Source: Woeseiaceae bacterium (GTDB lineage: Bacteria; Pseudomonadota; Gammaproteobacteria; Steroidobacterales; Woeseiaceae). From it: a stretch of DNA of 64,000 bases. Within the stretch, counting starts at the first letter, position 1; each line of letters begins with the position of its first letter. Where the stretch lies: positions 1 through 64,000 of the forward strand of contig JAJFKP010000015.1 in NCBI GenBank assembly GCA_021773135.1, read 5' to 3'. A model generated the notes under the pieces. The model did no database searches and was not told where the DNA came from. It saw nothing but the letters and a program-made list of their open reading frames with translations. Positions 24,938-33,430 of the stretch are shown piece by piece. The translations under genes and the position numbers were made by a program.

Positions 24938-26059
24938 ATGCAACCTTCCAGGCGCATAACTCGCGTTACAATGCCGCTTCATTCCCGACGAGACATCGAT
25001 TTGGCCGCGACACCGGCAGCTGACGACAAGCAAGGCCAAGCTTACCTGCCCGACTTTCGTGCACCAGGCACTGTACTGGTGGTGCTGCTCGTTGCAGAAC
25101 TCGTCGCAATTGCGTTGACACTGACATCATATGAGCCAGGCACGTTCCTGACCGAGCTGTCGAAGATGTCGATGTACGTGCTGTGGCTTGCGCTTCTGGG
25201 CACGGGCCTGCTGAGCCTCATTCGTCCCTGGGTGGAAAACCATGGGGGCGCCGGCGCTTTCGTAGTGTGTTTTGTCGTGCTCGAGATCATGTGCCTGATG
25301 GTTGCCGAGATGACCTGGCAGATCACGCTGAAGTTTGGTGGGTCCGGCATCATCAATGACACACACGGCCGCTTTATTTTGCGCACGTTTGCGGCAAGCT
25401 CGATCATTATTGCGCTCAGCATGCGTTATCTCTATGTCGCAAGCGAGTGGCGAAGAAGCATCGTTCTTGAGGCTGAGGCCCGCATCAGCGCATTACAGGC
25501 GCTCATCAGGCCGCACTTCCTTTTCAACAGCATGAATACGATCGCTTCACTCATACGCAGCGATCCACATCAGGCGGAGGAGGCCGTCGAGGATCTCGCC
25601 GACCTGCTGCGAGCCAATCTTGGCGCACAAAAGAATCGCGCCTCCCTGAAGCAGGAACTTGAAATTGCCGCGATATACCAACGCATGGAAAAGCTGCGGC
25701 TCGGGGATCGGCTGAGAGTTCGCTGGGATTTATCCGATTTGCCAATGCGCGCGATGATTCCGAGTCTTACCATTCAGCCACTTTTGGAAAACGCGATTTA
25801 TCATGGTATTGAACTCCTGCCCGATGGTGGTGAGGTCCATGTGTCCGGACGGATCGCCGGCGATTCGCTCGAAATCAAGATGTCCAATCCGATTGCGCGC
25901 AACGAAAAACGGAGAGTCGGCGGGAACAAGATGGCATTGCAGAACATCAGGCAACGATTTGAACTGGCCTATGGCAGCAAGGCCAAATTTGATGTTCACG
26001 AAACCGATGACAGTTACAGCGTCAGCCTGGTCTTTCCTCGCAATGAGTCAGGCCTGTGA
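24938..26059 (+). CDS. algZ: AlgZ/LytS-family sensor histidine kinase
   Basis: Sensor kinase of up to 373 residues. Four membrane helices lie between about 43 and 170, followed by the LytS-type kinase domain with phospho-acceptor His193 in RPHFLFNSMNT and an N-box in LLENAIYHGIELL. It is paired with the LytTR response regulator that overlaps its stop. The same pair sits before hemC in Pseudomonas (algZ/fimS-algR), where it governs twitching and exopolysaccharide. The first ATG is only 12 bases past a terminator; ATG 24971 (MPLHSRRD) is a good alternative start. Confidence 0.87.
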   Translation: MQPSRRITRVTMPLHSRRDIDLAATPAADDKQGQAYLPDFRAPGTVLVVLLVAELVAIALTLTSYEPGTFLTELSKMSMYVLWLALLGTGLLSLIRPWVENHGGAGAFVVCFVVLEIMCLMVAEMTWQITLKFGGSGIINDTHGRFILRTFAASSIIIALSMRYLYVASEWRRSIVLEAEARISALQALIRPHFLFNSMNTIASLIRSDPHQAEEAVEDLADLLRANLGAQKNRASLKQELEIAAIYQRMEKLRLGDRLRVRWDLSDLPMRAMIPSLTIQPLLENAIYHGIELLPDGGEVHVSGRIAGDSLEIKMSNPIARNEKRRVGGNKMALQNIRQRFELAYGSKAKFDVHETDDSYSVSLVFPRNESGL

Positions 26060-26796
26060 AAATTCTTGTCGTTGATGATGAAGGACCGGCTCGTGCACGT
26101 CTGCTGCGACTGCTTGACGATGTGGGTCAACACACCGTGGTTGGAGAGGCAGAAAACGGGCGTGAGGCGCTGAAAAGTGTCGAAAAAAATCAACCTGATA
26201 TTGTTTTGCTGGACATCCGTATGCCCGGCATGGACGGCATAGAAACTGCTCAGCACCTGAACCAGCTTGATGCGCCACCCGCGATTGTTTTCACGACGGC
26301 ATACGATGAGTATGCAATCGACGCATTCGAAGCCAATGCTATTGGCTACGTTCTGAAACCGATTCGCCGGGAACGCCTGGAACAGGCGCTGCAACAGGCT
26401 GCCAGGCTGAGCGCAGGGTCAATACTGCAGCTCCGGAATACGTCCGGCACGACAGAACAACGCAAACATGTGTGTGCCCGCGCGCACGGCGAACTCAAAC
26501 TCATTCCTGTCGCGGACATTTTCTGTTTTGTGGCTGACCAGAAATATGTAAGCGTCATACACGAGAGCGGGCAGGACCTGATCGACGACTCCCTGAAATC
26601 GCTCGAGGATGAATTTTCCGAGCAGTTCGTCCGCATTCATCGCGGCGCACTCGTTTCCCTGCAAGCCGTTGATGCGTTAAAAAAGACCGAAGACGGACGG
26701 ACGCAGGTTATGCTGCGCGGGCCGGACAATGTGGATGACCTCATTGTGAGCCGCCGGCATGTTGCCAACGTTAAACGCCGCCTGAAGAAGGGATAG
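26056..26796 (+). CDS. algR: LytTR response regulator AlgR
   Basis: Response regulator of 246 residues. The receiver domain has the acidic pair in VVDDEGPAR and phospho-acceptor Asp53 (VLLDIRMPGMD). The C-terminal LytTR DNA-binding domain spans about 140-246 (RIHRGALVSLQAV). It starts at GTG, overlapping the kinase stop (GTGA). The counterpart in Pseudomonas aeruginosa activates the fimU-pilVWXY1Y2E operon; the equivalent operon lies at the left end of this window, so it may be a target here. Confidence 0.9.
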   Translation: MKILVVDDEGPARARLLRLLDDVGQHTVVGEAENGREALKSVEKNQPDIVLLDIRMPGMDGIETAQHLNQLDAPPAIVFTTAYDEYAIDAFEANAIGYVLKPIRRERLEQALQQAARLSAGSILQLRNTSGTTEQRKHVCARAHGELKLIPVADIFCFVADQKYVSVIHESGQDLIDDSLKSLEDEFSEQFVRIHRGALVSLQAVDALKKTEDGRTQVMLRGPDNVDDLIVSRRHVANVKRRLKKG

Positions 26797-26801
26797 TAAA
26801 A

Positions 26802-27719
26802 CTGAAGATTCGAATTGCGACGCGTAAGAGCGAACTGGCGCTATGGCAGGCCAGGCATGTTGCTGAACGACTGCAGCAGTTACCGGAAGTGGACGGGGTC
26901 GAACTGTTACCCCTGTCAACTCGTGGAGACGAGATACTCGACAAGAGTCTGCAGAAAATAGGCGGTAAGGGTCTCTTCATAAAAGAGCTTGAAGTTGCAA
27001 TGCAGACCGGCGCGGCGGACATCGCGGTGCACTCCATGAAAGACGTACCCGCCGTGATGCCGGATGGCTTCTGTATCGCTGCCATTCTTGATCGCGCCAA
27101 TCCACACGATGCGTACTTGTCAAACGGCGACATTCATTTTGCAGACCTGCCGGTAGGCGCCACGATCGGCAGCTCCAGCCTCAGACGGCAGGCCCAGTTA
27201 AAGGCCCGTCGGCCAGATGTGCAGGTCGTTCCGCTCCGCGGCAATGTCAACACGCGCCTGGCCAAACTCGAAGAAGGACAATATGACGCGATAATCCTGG
27301 CCAGTGCCGGGCTGGAACGTCTGGGACTGGAGGCGCGTATTACCAGCGAGTTTGACACCGAAGACATGCTGCCCGCCTCTGCGCAGGGCGTAATAGGCAT
27401 CGAGTGTCGGGACGATCGGCAGGAGCTGCGGACTGTCCTGGCCAGGCTGGAAGATCCCATCAGCAAACTGTCAACTACCGCGGAACGTGCAGTCTCAGCG
27501 ACGCTGGACGCTAACTGCCAGTCCCCGGTGGCCAGTTACGCCACGGTGACCGGAGACAACATGACCATTGCCGCGCTGGTGGCCAGCCCGGACGGCACTA
27601 CGGTCATACGGCGGCAGGTCCAGGGACGCGCTGCCGACGCGGAGGCACTCGGCGTTCGGGTCGCCAATGATCTGCTCGATGCGGGTGCCGGTAAGCTGTT
27701 GGGTGAGCATTCCGCATGA
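26802..27719 (+). CDS. hemC: Porphobilinogen deaminase, apparent CTG start
   Basis: Polymerises four porphobilinogens to hydroxymethylbilane. The full reading from 26802 gives 305 residues beginning LKIRIATRKSELALWQARHV, the conserved family N-terminus. The cofactor cysteine is in ANCQSPVASYA, and SSLRRQAQL binds substrate. No ATG, GTG or TTG occurs in frame between the algR stop at 26796 and this motif. The first usual start is GTG 26889, which would delete 29 residues including the active-site loop. CTG at 26802 is therefore the likely start, about eight bases after AAGGGA; ATT 26808 is the other choice. Second block of the algZR-hemCDXY operon. Confidence 0.88.
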   Translation: MKIRIATRKSELALWQARHVAERLQQLPEVDGVELLPLSTRGDEILDKSLQKIGGKGLFIKELEVAMQTGAADIAVHSMKDVPAVMPDGFCIAAILDRANPHDAYLSNGDIHFADLPVGATIGSSSLRRQAQLKARRPDVQVVPLRGNVNTRLAKLEEGQYDAIILASAGLERLGLEARITSEFDTEDMLPASAQGVIGIECRDDRQELRTVLARLEDPISKLSTTAERAVSATLDANCQSPVASYATVTGDNMTIAALVASPDGTTVIRRQVQGRAADAEALGVRVANDLLDAGAGKLLGEHSA

Positions 27720-27738
27720 GCCCGGAAGTCAGCCCGGA

Positions 27739-28515
27739 ATGAATGGTGGCGCACTTGCGGGTCGCGGGATACTGGTAACTCGTCCTGAAGACCAGGCAAT
27801 CGAACTGGCTGCGGCAATCGAAAATGCCGGCGGTAAGGCGGTGCGTTTTCCTGTCATCGAGATAACGGGGCGTGATCGGGGTGTCGTAGCGGACGAGTTC
27901 GCGGCGCTACCCGCGGCCGATATCATCATTTTTGTCAGTCGGAATGCGGCAAAATTTGGTGGTGAGGTTTGTACCGGCGCCCGGGCGGTAATTGCCGCAA
28001 TCGGGCCGTCGACCGAAGCCGCGCTGGCAGCACGAGGCCTCGCGGTCGGAATCGTGCCGGAGGACGGCTTTACCAGCGAACAGTTTCTTGACCATCCGTC
28101 GGTCGCAGACGTGTCTGACAAGAACATAATTATCGTGCGCGGAGAATCCGGGCGGGAACTGCTCGGCAACGAGCTGCAGCGGCGCGGCGCCGTTGTGCAC
28201 TACCTGTCAGCATACAGGCGCGCAATCATGCGCCCGTCGCGCGCCGCGGTGGCCGAGATCGACGACCTGTGGCGCCGCGGAGGTATTAATTGCACCACTG
28301 TCCTGAGTGTTGAAACGCTTGAGAATTTGCTGCAGCTTCTTTTACCAACGACGATTGATATGCTGCGGGATACTCCACTGGTGGCGCCCGGCGGTCGTGT
28401 GATACAAACGGCAGTGAGGCTGGTGCCGGGCCTGAAGGCTCACGCGGCGTCGGGCCCGGCGAGCGAAGAAATACTGGCTGCATTAGTCGATTTACAAAAC
28501 TCCGGACAACTTTGA
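27739..28515 (+). CDS. hemD: Uroporphyrinogen-III synthase
   Basis: Cyclises hydroxymethylbilane to uroporphyrinogen III. 258 residues; HemD sequences are poorly conserved, but GRGILVTRPEDQAIELAAAI at the start, IIFVSRNAAKFG and VVHYLSAYRRA are characteristic. Start 27739 (MNGGALAG) follows the hemC stop by 19 bases; the frame is open further upstream inside hemC, but that part has no family similarity. The stop overlaps the start of hemX. Confidence 0.88.
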   Translation: MNGGALAGRGILVTRPEDQAIELAAAIENAGGKAVRFPVIEITGRDRGVVADEFAALPAADIIIFVSRNAAKFGGEVCTGARAVIAAIGPSTEAALAARGLAVGIVPEDGFTSEQFLDHPSVADVSDKNIIIVRGESGRELLGNELQRRGAVVHYLSAYRRAIMRPSRAAVAEIDDLWRRGGINCTTVLSVETLENLLQLLLPTTIDMLRDTPLVAPGGRVIQTAVRLVPGLKAHAASGPASEEILAALVDLQNSGQL

Positions 28516-29732
28516 TGAGCAGGAAGAAAAAGGCAGAAGCAGACGGCGCGAACGAATCTGCCGATGATGCGGCTTTCCCGGCCGATGATTCTGCAGCGGC
28601 GCAGGATGAGTTTATCGTAGAGCCGCTGGTTGTCGAAAAATCCAGGTCCGGCGCCGGAATGATTGCGTGGCTCTCGCTGCTACTCGCGGTCCTTGCGCTG
28701 GCTGCTGTTGGCCTCGACTATTACCGCGATTGGAGTGCATCGGGCGATGTGGCAGAAAGTGGCGCCGAATTGCGCTCTCTCGAGGCATCGCTGGACGCCA
28801 CGCAGGACGCGCTTAGGTCCCTCGAACAAAACGTCACGGCGATGACCGCCGATGCTGCGACGCAGGACGGCCGGCTGGACGCCATTGGTCGCCAACTGGA
28901 TGATCGACTGCGACAACTTGAAGCAATGCCGGGTCGCCTGTCCAGCGTGGAAGCCTCGGTTGCCTCTGTGCAGGGAATATCGACCGGAGCGCGCGCCGCC
29001 TGGCTGCTTGCCGAGGCGGAATACTACATGCAGATTGCCAATGCGCAGCTGCAGCTTGCCAAAAACCCAACGCTGGCAATAACTGCACTGGCGCATGCCG
29101 ATGAGCGAATCCTGCAGCTAGGCGACCCTCGATTGACGAACGTCCGCCAAGCAGTGTCCGATGAACTGCGGTCACTCGAGATCCTCCAAACGCCCGACAC
29201 GGCGGGCATAACCCTGACACTCGCGAGCCTGGCCAGCGTCGTGGAATCACTGCCACTTCGACAGGAAACCGTTGTCGGTGCAGACGCGCCGACTGACACG
29301 TTATCGAACCTGACCGGTATGGATCGCGCTCTGGCAACCGTAAAAAAGGCCGTTGGCGACGCGGTGAAGGTACGCCGGGCCGACGAGGCCATGCAGCCGC
29401 TGATTGCTCCGGAAGCACAGTATTTTCTGCGCGCTAACCTTGCGCTGCAGCTCCAGGTCGCTCGACTGGCCCTGCTGCGCGGTGAAGAGGTTGTTTTTCA
29501 GCAGAGCCTGATCGATGCTGATGCCTGGCTGGCTGAATATTACGACCAGGGCAATACCGGGGTACAAAGCGCCCGCGAAACGCTCACCGAAATTCGTGAC
29601 ACCGCGCTGGCGGTCGCGCTGCCGGACATATCGCAGTCGCTGCGTCTGCTGCGACAATTCAATGCACTCAATGCCGCTGCGACTGACACGAACGTGGACA
29701 CCGCGGCTGACGAGTCCGAGCAGGATCAATGA
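28515..29732 (+). CDS. hemX: HemX family membrane protein
   Basis: Protein of 405 residues. A charged, acidic N-terminus (residues 1-45) is followed by one membrane helix (about 50-70, MIAWLSLLLAVLALAAVGL), then a coiled coil and helical periplasmic domain with the HemX phrase ARAAWLLAEAEYYMQIANAQ. Often mislabelled as a uroporphyrin methyltransferase; it is better seen as a scaffold partner of HemY. Coupled with hemD upstream and hemY downstream by short overlaps. Confidence 0.87.
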   Translation: MSRKKKAEADGANESADDAAFPADDSAAAQDEFIVEPLVVEKSRSGAGMIAWLSLLLAVLALAAVGLDYYRDWSASGDVAESGAELRSLEASLDATQDALRSLEQNVTAMTADAATQDGRLDAIGRQLDDRLRQLEAMPGRLSSVEASVASVQGISTGARAAWLLAEAEYYMQIANAQLQLAKNPTLAITALAHADERILQLGDPRLTNVRQAVSDELRSLEILQTPDTAGITLTLASLASVVESLPLRQETVVGADAPTDTLSNLTGMDRALATVKKAVGDAVKVRRADEAMQPLIAPEAQYFLRANLALQLQVARLALLRGEEVVFQQSLIDADAWLAEYYDQGNTGVQSARETLTEIRDTALAVALPDISQSLRLLRQFNALNAAATDTNVDTAADESEQDQ

Positions 29733-30931
29733 AGTTCGGCATCCTGGTCATCGTTGCACTGATCGGCAGTGCGCTGGGCGCTGCCGTACTGCTGCAGGAC
29801 AGCGGTTACGTGATTATCAGTTTCCGCGGCTACATCGTCGAAATGAATGTCTGGGTCATGCTTCTGTCCATCATCCTGCTCTACCTCGGCATTCGTATCG
29901 TAATCAAATTATTCAGGGCACCGCGTCAACTGGGCGAAGCGGCCGGCCGCTACCGCGCTGGTCGTGCAGGACAACGTCTCACTCGCGGGGTAATCGAAGT
30001 TGCGGAAGGCAATTTCGCGAAAGGCGAGCGACTGCTGGCGAGAGCCGCGACCGTCAGTGAATCGCCATTACTGAATTACCTCCAGGCTGCGCGGGCGGCG
30101 CACCTGCTCGGCCAGGACGGGCGGCGCGACACCTGGTTGAAGCAGGCCTATGAGAATCTGCCTGGCGCTGCGAATGCTGTACTTCTGACCCAGGCGGAAC
30201 TGCAGCTCGACCAGGAACAGTTTGAAGCGGCGCTCGCAACGTTGCGGAAGATCGAAGAGAACTCGCCAAATCACGGTCATGCGCTGATGTTGCTGGGTCG
30301 TTTGTATTACCGACTTCAGGACTGGGAACATCTGGGCGAACTGTTGCCCAAGCTTCGCAAGCATGGCCGTCTGGACAGCGGCACCCTTGCCAACTGGTCT
30401 GTGCGCGTTTACCAGGAGCGCCTGCGATCCGCCGTGGACGGCACGGCGGTAGCCGCAGTGTGGAACCAGATTCCCAAGGATCAGAAGAAGAGCCCGAACC
30501 TGCTTGAGACCTATGCAGAAAACCTGATCCGCACTGACATGCATGCGCTCGCAGAAAAAGAAATCGCTGCCGCGCTGAAGAAAAACTGGATTCCGGCGCT
30601 GGTGCGCCTCTACGGGGTCGTGCAGGGCAAGGACTCGACGAAGCAGCTGAAAACGGCTGAAGCGTGGCTGGGCGAACATAGCGACGATCCTGATTTATTG
30701 CTCGCAACCGCCCAACTTTGCCTGCGCGATGAACTATGGGGCAAGGCGCGCAGCTACCTGGAAACCGTCATTGCCATTCGTCCGACGCCGGATGCGTACC
30801 AGGAGTATGGCCGTTTATTGAATAAGCTGGGCGAAGGGGAAGCCGCGGCCGATGCCTACGAGGCTGGTCTCGGCCTGGTGTCGCAGCCGCAGTTGCCGGC
30901 CATTGCGCACCTGACGACAGACCCCGAATAG
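29729..30931 (+). CDS. hemY: HemY-type TPR membrane protein
   Basis: Protein of 400 residues with two N-terminal membrane helices (about 5-25 and 40-60) and a cytoplasmic TPR-rich region. The family phrases are RGYIVEMNVWVMLLSIILL and LRKIEENSPNHGHALMLLG. Found with HemX after hemCD in gammaproteobacteria; it is thought to organise the tetrapyrrole pathway but has no proven enzyme activity and is unrelated to the Bacillus oxidase of the same name. ATGA overlap with hemX. Confidence 0.88.
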   Translation: MKFGILVIVALIGSALGAAVLLQDSGYVIISFRGYIVEMNVWVMLLSIILLYLGIRIVIKLFRAPRQLGEAAGRYRAGRAGQRLTRGVIEVAEGNFAKGERLLARAATVSESPLLNYLQAARAAHLLGQDGRRDTWLKQAYENLPGAANAVLLTQAELQLDQEQFEAALATLRKIEENSPNHGHALMLLGRLYYRLQDWEHLGELLPKLRKHGRLDSGTLANWSVRVYQERLRSAVDGTAVAAVWNQIPKDQKKSPNLLETYAENLIRTDMHALAEKEIAAALKKNWIPALVRLYGVVQGKDSTKQLKTAEAWLGEHSDDPDLLLATAQLCLRDELWGKARSYLETVIAIRPTPDAYQEYGRLLNKLGEGEAAADAYEAGLGLVSQPQLPAIAHLTTDPE

Positions 30932-30962
30932 TGTTTCGCGAAACCTGAACCCGGGGATCCCC

Positions 30963-31844
30963 ATGAACTTTGCCGTAATCGGTGCCGGCTATACGGGGCG
31001 ACGCGTACTCGGGCTGTTGCCTCCGCAGGGGCTTCTGGCGATCGGCCGCACGCAACATCCTGACCTGCCGCCGACAGCTCGTTTTATGGCCCTTGACCTG
31101 GATGAAATCGGCGTCAACCCGGTCGATCTCCCGACCCCATGCAGCGTCCTGTATACCGTGCCACCGCGTGATGATGATGACAGCCGACTGGCCGGGCTGC
31201 TGGCGCGACTGGTCGAAGGGGTCGTGCGATTCGTTTACCTGAGCACGACCGGCGTCTACGGTAATCGCGGCGGTGCAGAGGTCCTGGAGAGCGACCTACC
31301 CCGTCCGGCGAGCCACAGGGCAAAACGCCGCCTGGCCGCGGAGCACCTGCTGGAACAGTGGTGCCAGGCACGTGACATCGAGCTCATCGTGCTGCGCGTT
31401 CCAGGCATCTATGGGCCGGGACGACTGGGGCTGAATCGAATCGAGTCCGGCGAACCGGTCCTTCGGGAGGCGGATGCCAATCCTGGAAATCGCATACACG
31501 TCGACGATCTCGCCGCCTGTTGTGTCCTGGCCATGACAACCGACTGTGCTGCCGGCACCTACAATGTTGGCGATGGCGATAACCGCTCGGGCACGTGGTT
31601 TACGCAGACCGTTGCGGCCCTGGCGGGGATGGACGCCCCGCCCGAGATTAGCAGACAATCGGCCGAGCGGACGTTCAGCAAGGGCAGACTGTCGTTCCTG
31701 TCAGAATCCCGCCGCATCGATACGACCAGGATGCGTGAGGTGCTCGGATTCGAGCCGCATTATCGGGACCCGACCGATGGGATTCGGGCGAGTCTCATCC
31801 AGTCGGGCGTCGCACCGATTAGCGGCGCAGCAGCCGGAAAATAA
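30963..31844 (+). CDS. NAD-dependent epimerase/dehydratase-like protein (YeeZ type)
   Basis: Extended short-chain dehydrogenase fold of 293 residues. The nucleotide site is FAVIGAGYTGRRVLGLLP, and VRFVYLSTTGVYGNRGG gives the active-site strand, although the usual YxxxK is not clear (HRAKRRLAAE). The LIVLRVPGIYGPGRLGLN segment is typical of YeeZ-like proteins that follow a GXGXXG motif without a known substrate. It lies 31 bases after hemY on the same strand and may be in its operon. Confidence 0.75.
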   Translation: MNFAVIGAGYTGRRVLGLLPPQGLLAIGRTQHPDLPPTARFMALDLDEIGVNPVDLPTPCSVLYTVPPRDDDDSRLAGLLARLVEGVVRFVYLSTTGVYGNRGGAEVLESDLPRPASHRAKRRLAAEHLLEQWCQARDIELIVLRVPGIYGPGRLGLNRIESGEPVLREADANPGNRIHVDDLAACCVLAMTTDCAAGTYNVGDGDNRSGTWFTQTVAALAGMDAPPEISRQSAERTFSKGRLSFLSESRRIDTTRMREVLGFEPHYRDPTDGIRASLIQSGVAPISGAAAGK

Positions 31845-31895
31845 TAGCGGATTTTTCTCGTGCGGCCAGTTGGATGACGACGGGGTTTGCCGCGG

Positions 31896-32534
31896 CTACG
31901 GCTGGCTCTTCTTGGAGTTGATCCAGGAAATCAGCGGCTCCCACTGCTCCCAGTCGGGCCATGCCAGGTATTCCGGAAGTTCGTGCACGCCTAAGCCACG
32001 CGTATAGGCCCTGACGTAGTTCTGTGCCTCGCGCAGCGAGGCGATGTAGGGCACGCGCATTCGTGTCAGGTGTTCGTCGAGCTCATCGAAAATAAGCGTG
32101 TATTCACGCACGCGATTGGCAACGACACCGATCTTGGCCTGTTTCCGCTCAATTTTGCCAACAGCCTTTAACTCCGCAATAAAGCGGTCGGTCGCCTGCA
32201 TATCAATGGTCGATGGCAGGACCGGCACGATAATGGTTTCGGCATGGCGCACGAGGTCGACCAGCTCCTTGCCGTGTGACCGAGCAGGAGCGTCTATCAC
32301 GACCATATCGGCGCTGCGCGGGACGTGCCTCAGGCCACCGTCAAAACCCGCGACACCAGCAATCTTGGGTCGATTTTCTGGTCGACGGTCAATCCAGTCC
32401 AGGCTCGAACGTTGGGGATCATAATCCGCTAATGCTACGGAGTAGCCTCGGTCTGCGTAATGAGAAGCTATATTTGTCGCCAGGGTGCTTTTGCCACAGC
32501 CGCCCTTCGCGTTCATAACCATTATGTGGCGCAT
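31896..32534 (-). CDS. Orphan ParA/MinD-family ATPase
   Basis: ATPase of 212 residues with the deviant Walker A box NAKGGCGKST at residues 8-17, the switch region DYDPQRSSLDWI, and the Walker B strand MVVIDAPA. No ParB-like partner or centromere-like repeat is adjacent, so it is not an obvious plasmid partition pair. ParA-like orphans position envelope complexes, pili, chemoreceptors or carboxysomes. It is convergent with the epimerase-like gene and divergent from the DUF484 gene. Confidence 0.85.
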   Translation of the reverse strand: MRHIMVMNAKGGCGKSTLATNIASHYADRGYSVALADYDPQRSSLDWIDRRPENRPKIAGVAGFDGGLRHVPRSADMVVIDAPARSHGKELVDLVRHAETIIVPVLPSTIDMQATDRFIAELKAVGKIERKQAKIGVVANRVREYTLIFDELDEHLTRMRVPYIASLREAQNYVRAYTRGLGVHELPEYLAWPDWEQWEPLISWINSKKSQP

Positions 32535-32723
32535 TTGAATTCCTTAGGGAGATGTTTTTATTGTGTAATTCTTGGTTTATGTAAACTACCGTCGCCGACA
32601 AGAAATGTCCATTCTGACTTTTACGTCGGCCCTGCCTCCGGCGCGGACAACCGAAGTGAAGCGGTGAGTCATGTTAAGCTGCGCGGGTTAGGCAACAGAC
32701 AGCTTTAAAGGAATCAGCATTCG

Positions 32724-33428
32724 ATGAGTACGCAGCGAAAAACCGATTTTGCCAGCGAGGTTTTGTCAGAGGACGTTGTGCATGATTTTCTCGCCGAAAA
32801 TCCTGATTTCTTTGAACGACACGGGGAACTGCTGGGCACCCTGCGACTGCCGCACGGGTCGTCGGGCGCCGTCTCCCTGGTGGAACGCCAGGTGTCGGTC
32901 TTGCGGCAAAAAGACCTCAAACATGAGCGCAAACTCAGGGACCTGTTAGGCGCGGCACGGGCGAACGACGTGCTGTCCGGCAAGATTCACGATCTGACCT
33001 TGCGGCTGCTGGCGGCAGGCGACCTGCAGCAGACGCTGACGACGCTCGAGGAGTCGTTGCGGGCCAATTTTGACGCGGACCAGTCAATCCTGGTGTTTTT
33101 CGGTGCGCCGGAGGACTTCGACAGCATCGATATCGGTCGATTTTTCCTGGCGATAGCCCGTGACAATGAGTCGCTGAAGCCGTTCGATACCTTTCTGCAG
33201 GGCAGCGGGCCGCGTTGTGGCCAGATACGGGATGTGCAGCGAGATTTCCTGTTTGGCAAGGAGACTGACGAGATCGGCTCGGTTGCGCTTGTGCCGCTTG
33301 GCGGCAGTGCTGAATTTGGCTTCATCGCCATCGGCAGCGCCGATGCCAATCGATTCCATCCGGGCATGAGCATTGATTTCCTCAGTCGCCTTGGGGAGCT
33401 GATTACGGGGGCGTTGCAGCGTTTCTGA
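32724..33428 (+). CDS. DUF484 family protein
   Basis: Protein of 234 residues, with the family start SEDVVHDFLAENPDFFERHGELLGTLRLPH and a GAF-like domain after a coiled segment. It almost always sits directly before xerC in gammaproteobacteria, as here (two bases between stop and the GTG start). The function is unproven; the linkage suggests a role near chromosome dimer resolution. Confidence 0.85.
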   Translation: MSTQRKTDFASEVLSEDVVHDFLAENPDFFERHGELLGTLRLPHGSSGAVSLVERQVSVLRQKDLKHERKLRDLLGAARANDVLSGKIHDLTLRLLAAGDLQQTLTTLEESLRANFDADQSILVFFGAPEDFDSIDIGRFFLAIARDNESLKPFDTFLQGSGPRCGQIRDVQRDFLFGKETDEIGSVALVPLGGSAEFGFIAIGSADANRFHPGMSIDFLSRLGELITGALQRF

Positions 33429-33430
33429 TC

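Noticed and set aside
27568-27738. 5' extension of hemD inside hemC
   Set aside because: The added residues are an out-of-frame reading of hemC and do not resemble HemD; ATG 27739 gives the expected length.
28834-29418. Long antisense frame over hemX
   Set aside because: Composition and lack of any motif mark it as a coding shadow of hemX.
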